Shown here in pieces: positions 4,282 through 5,881 of a DNA stretch of 5,881 nt. The notes beneath the pieces were generated by a model, which worked only from the letters and a program-made list of their open reading frames with translations, was not told where the DNA came from and did not search any database. The stretch lies in contig JBBRGO010000211.1 of NCBI GenBank assembly GCA_038224055.1, forward strand, positions 1 to 5,881. The letters run 5' to 3'. Every line of letters begins with the position of its first letter. Positions within the stretch are counted from its first letter, which is position 1. The stretch is from JBDSSS01 sp038224055. Its GTDB lineage: Bacteria > Actinomycetota > Actinomycetes > Actinomycetales > Dermatophilaceae. Made by a program: the position numbers and the translations under genes.

Positions 4282-5565
4282 TCACGAAGTCCGTGCCGAT
4301 AGGTTGGAGGAAACCTCCAAAGCCGGCAGAAGGTCCACGGGCCCCGAGGGACGCGGGTACGCCCGGCGGGCCGAGCGGTTGGCCGAGCGCTCCGACGCGT
4401 CGAGCCGTCCGAGGGTCAGCGCGATGCGCACCGCCCACCCCTCGCGTGGGGTGGTGAGGTCGTAGCCGATGAGGTCGCTGATCCGGCCGATGCGGTAGCG
4501 CACGGTGTTGGGATGGACGAACAGGGCGCGGGCGGAGGCCTCGAGCGAACCGCCGGACTCGAGGTAGGCCGTCGCCGTGTCGAGCAGCGAGCCACCGGCC
4601 ACCCTCGCGAGGGGCCGGTGGATCCGGTCGATGAGGGCCCGCCGGGCGGGGAGGTCCCCGGCGAGGGCGCGCTCGGGCAGGACGGCGTCCGCCTCGAGGA
4701 TGCGTGGGGCCGCGGGCCAGGCTGGTGCTGCGGCGAGCCCGCTGAGGGCGGCCCGGGCCGACCGACCCGCCGCGAACAGGTGCGGGACGGTCGGGCCGAG
4801 GACGATCGCGCCGTCGCCGAAGCGGTCCGACACGTCCTCGACGACCGCGAGCGGGTCCTGCGTCCCGCCGATGATCGCGATGAGACGGGAGCGTTGGACG
4901 ATCGCGAGGGCCTCGTGGCCGCGGTGCTGGACGGCGCGACGGAGCGCGTCCACGGCCGCCGCGGGCCCCCCGTCGGTCACGGGCGTGGTGCCGACGACGA
5001 ACGTCACGTGGGCGACCTCGCCCCAGCCGAGGGCCGTCGCGCGGGACTGCATCGAGTCGTCGGCCTCACCGCGCAGGACGGCGTCGACGACGAGGGCCTC
5101 GAGCCGGGCGTCCCAGGCGCCACGGGCCTCGGCGGCTCCGGCGTAGACCTCGGCGGCGGCGAAGGCGATCTCGCGCGAGAAGCGCAGGACGGACTCGCGC
5201 AGCAGCTGCTCGTCGCCGGGCCCGGCGAGGTCCTCGACGCGGGACTCTACTACGTCGACGACGACGCGCACGAGGTCGATCGTCTGGCGCAGGCTCACCG
5301 TCCGGGTGAGCTCTTCGGGAGCGTTGGCGAAGATCGAGATCGCCGAGGGGGCGGTTTCTTCCTCGTGGCGGAACCACGCGATGAACTGGGCGATGCCCTC
5401 CTGCGCCACGAGGCGCACCTGGGAGCGCTCCTCGGCCGACAACCGTCGGTACCAGCGCAGGGTCTCCTCCATCCGCTGCGCGGCGAGCGTCGTCAGCTCT
5501 CCGGCGCTGCGTTCGACCGCGCGCGTCGTCGCGGTGCTCGGGATCTGCCGGCGCCTCGGGCTCAC
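4282..5565 (-). CDS. fasR: PucR-family transcriptional activator of fatty acid synthesis genes, FasR-like
   Basis: This 427-residue protein ends in a PucR-type helix-turn-helix (about 326-388), with VHPNTVRYRIGRI as recognition region, preceded by a central CdaR/GGDEF-like region (about 150-310) and an N-terminal helical region with EETLRWYRRLSAEERSQVRL. Streptomyces FasR is a regulator of this type, encoded directly upstream of fabD, which activates fabDHPF; family and position together support the name. It is unrelated to the TetR-type FasR of mycobacteria. The effector is not visible. The GTG at 5565 is the first start available because an in-frame TAG lies 12 bases upstream; the ribosome binding site is weak (GGCTGGGCGG). 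Sequence conserved in the family begins before residue 32, so later starts are unlikely. About 39 residues follow the HTH, of low-complexity look, and their DNA contains a dyad near the fabD promoter region. Confidence 0.88.
   Translation of the reverse strand: MSPRRRQIPSTATTRAVERSAGELTTLAAQRMEETLRWYRRLSAEERSQVRLVAQEGIAQFIAWFRHEEETAPSAISIFANAPEELTRTVSLRQTIDLVRVVVDVVESRVEDLAGPGDEQLLRESVLRFSREIAFAAAEVYAGAAEARGAWDARLEALVVDAVLRGEADDSMQSRATALGWGEVAHVTFVVGTTPVTDGGPAAAVDALRRAVQHRGHEALAIVQRSRLIAIIGGTQDPLAVVEDVSDRFGDGAIVLGPTVPHLFAAGRSARAALSGLAAAPAWPAAPRILEADAVLPERALAGDLPARRALIDRIHRPLARVAGGSLLDTATAYLESGGSLEASARALFVHPNTVRYRIGRISDLIGYDLTTPREGWAVRIALTLGRLDASERSANRSARRAYPRPSGPVDLLPALEVSSNLSARTS
4304..4320. 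promoter_or_regulatory. 17-bp inverted repeat in fasR 3' end, candidate operator for fabD
   Basis: TTGGAGG (4304-4310) and CCTCCAA (4314-4320) are perfect inverted repeats around AAA. The site is 68 to 85 bases upstream of the fabD start and overlaps codons for the fasR tail (ALEVSSNLS). That is where an activator of fabD would be expected to bind, just upstream of a promoter. A possible -10 (GACAAT, minus strand, about 4283-4278) follows but lacks a matching -35, which would fit activator dependence. FasR is the natural candidate ligand; I cannot recall its consensus well enough to compare. Confidence 0.4.
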
Positions 5566-5748
5566 CCGCCCAGCCTAGGCCCGCGGGCCCCTCGTTTGTA
5601 TGCCGTTCACAAAGAGACGCGGATCACGTTCACCCCCCTCGGGGGACGCAGCGACCCCCCGCGGTCACGCACCGGGGGAGGTGCGGACCCGGGGGGGCCG
5701 GGTGCGGCATACCGCAATGTCATGCAGGTTCCTGCTGCGGAGGAGGGG
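5566..5748 (-). promoter_or_regulatory. Intergenic region upstream of fasR with direct repeats
   Basis: No gene fits in these 183 bp. On the minus strand GTGAACG occurs twice (5633-5627 and 5610-5604), 23 bp apart and in the same orientation, followed by CATACAAAC (about 5602-5594), the most AT-rich spot and a possible -10. No clear -35 is seen. A 12-bp palindrome GGCCCGCGGGCC (5578-5589) lies 13 bases before the fasR start. CCCCC/GGGGG (5634-5638 and 5641-5645) could form another small stem. The fasR promoter is probably here, perhaps autoregulated through the GTGAACG repeats, but this is inference. Confidence 0.35.
5668..5735. terminator. Cluster of four short stem-loops after the SRPBCC gene
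   Basis: Four consecutive inverted repeats follow the stop at 5749: GCAG/CTGC (5724-5727, 5732-5735), TGCGG/CCGCA (5703-5707, 5712-5716), ACCCGG/CCGGGT (5687-5692, 5698-5703) and CGCACC/GGTGCG (5668-5673, 5680-5685). GGTGCGG occurs at 5680 and again at 5701, so the CGCACC arm could pair with either copy. None has a T-run. Together they plausibly end the upstream transcript before fasR, but each stem alone is weak. Confidence 0.35.
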
Positions 5749-5881
5749 TCAGCTGGCGACGGCTGCCGCGAGGTTGCCGAGGCTGGCCTCCAGGTCCTCC
5801 TTCTTCACGAGCGGGAAGCCCACCTTCTGGAGCAGCTCCTTGTCGGTGACCTTGCTCCAGTCGTAGGTGTGCGTGACGAGG
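5749..5881 (-). CDS. C-terminal end of a probable SRPBCC-family protein (partial)
   Basis: A minus-strand frame open from the right edge ends at TGA (5751-5749) and gives 43 residues. It starts LVTHTYDWSKVTD and ends EDLEASLGNLAAAVAS. The VTHTYDW strand followed by a long amphipathic helix ending in SLxNLA is typical of actinobacterial SRPBCC (polyketide cyclase/dehydrase, START-like) proteins, which bind hydrophobic ligands in a helix-grip cavity. Family assignment rests on this short tail only. The gene lies upstream of fasR in the same direction, 183 bp away and separated by stem-loops, so it is probably a separate unit; a link to fatty acid synthesis is not shown. Confidence 0.65.
   Translation of the reverse strand, partial: LVTHTYDWSKVTDKELLQKVGFPLVKKEDLEASLGNLAAAVAS

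Noticed and set aside
5600..5866. Plus-strand 88-residue frame at the right end
   Set aside because: It spans the hairpin cluster and the antisense of the SRPBCC tail; Arg/Ser/Pro-rich product with no motif.
5749..5881. C-terminus of pyruvate dehydrogenase E1 (aceE), sometimes found near fasR
   Set aside because: The 43 residues do not resemble the AceE C-terminus as I know it, while the VTHTYDW strand and following helix fit SRPBCC proteins.

Overview
The window is a GC-rich (roughly 70%) stretch of actinobacterial chromosome holding a type II fatty acid synthase locus. All recognisable genes lie on the minus strand, so the operon reads from right to left. The order is fasR (PucR-type activator), fabD (malonyl-CoA:ACP transacylase), fabH (KAS III), acpP (acyl carrier protein), fabF (KAS II). 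This is the classic actinobacterial fasR-fabDHPF arrangement. GTG starts, strong codon bias and the protein sequences suggest the Micrococcales (Intrasporangiaceae-like), but the exact taxon is an inference.

Right to left: the right edge (5749-5881) carries the C-terminal 43 residues of a protein that looks like the SRPBCC (polyketide cyclase/START-like) family. A 183-bp gap follows, with several small GC-rich hairpins and a direct repeat that may be a fasR control region. fasR (5565-4282) is followed after 46 bp by fabD (4235-3027). The 3' end of fasR and this gap contain two dyads that could be the fab operator and promoter and a structure over the fabD ribosome binding site. fabD and fabH overlap by four bases (GTGA), implying translational coupling. 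After 123 bp, including an A/C-rich leader, comes acpP (1848-1600). acpP is separated from fabF (1375-125) by 224 bp holding two stem-loops, a dyad and a degenerate 15-bp tandem repeat. Past fabF lies a perfect 40-bp palindrome. Immediately beyond it, at the left edge, are a near-ideal Shine-Dalgarno sequence and a possible GTG start for another minus-strand gene.

Working together: FabD loads malonyl groups onto the AcpP phosphopantetheine, FabH starts chains by condensing acyl-CoA with malonyl-ACP, and FabF elongates them. FasR is expected to activate fabDHPF. The most unusual protein feature is FabD: at 402 residues it has about 90 residues beyond a normal transacylase, and this tail resembles a biotinyl/lipoyl carrier domain in which the modifiable lysine is replaced (apparently by His360). 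The most unusual non-coding features are the 40-bp palindrome and the 15-bp repeat array. I see no mobile element, CRISPR array, tRNA or rRNA.
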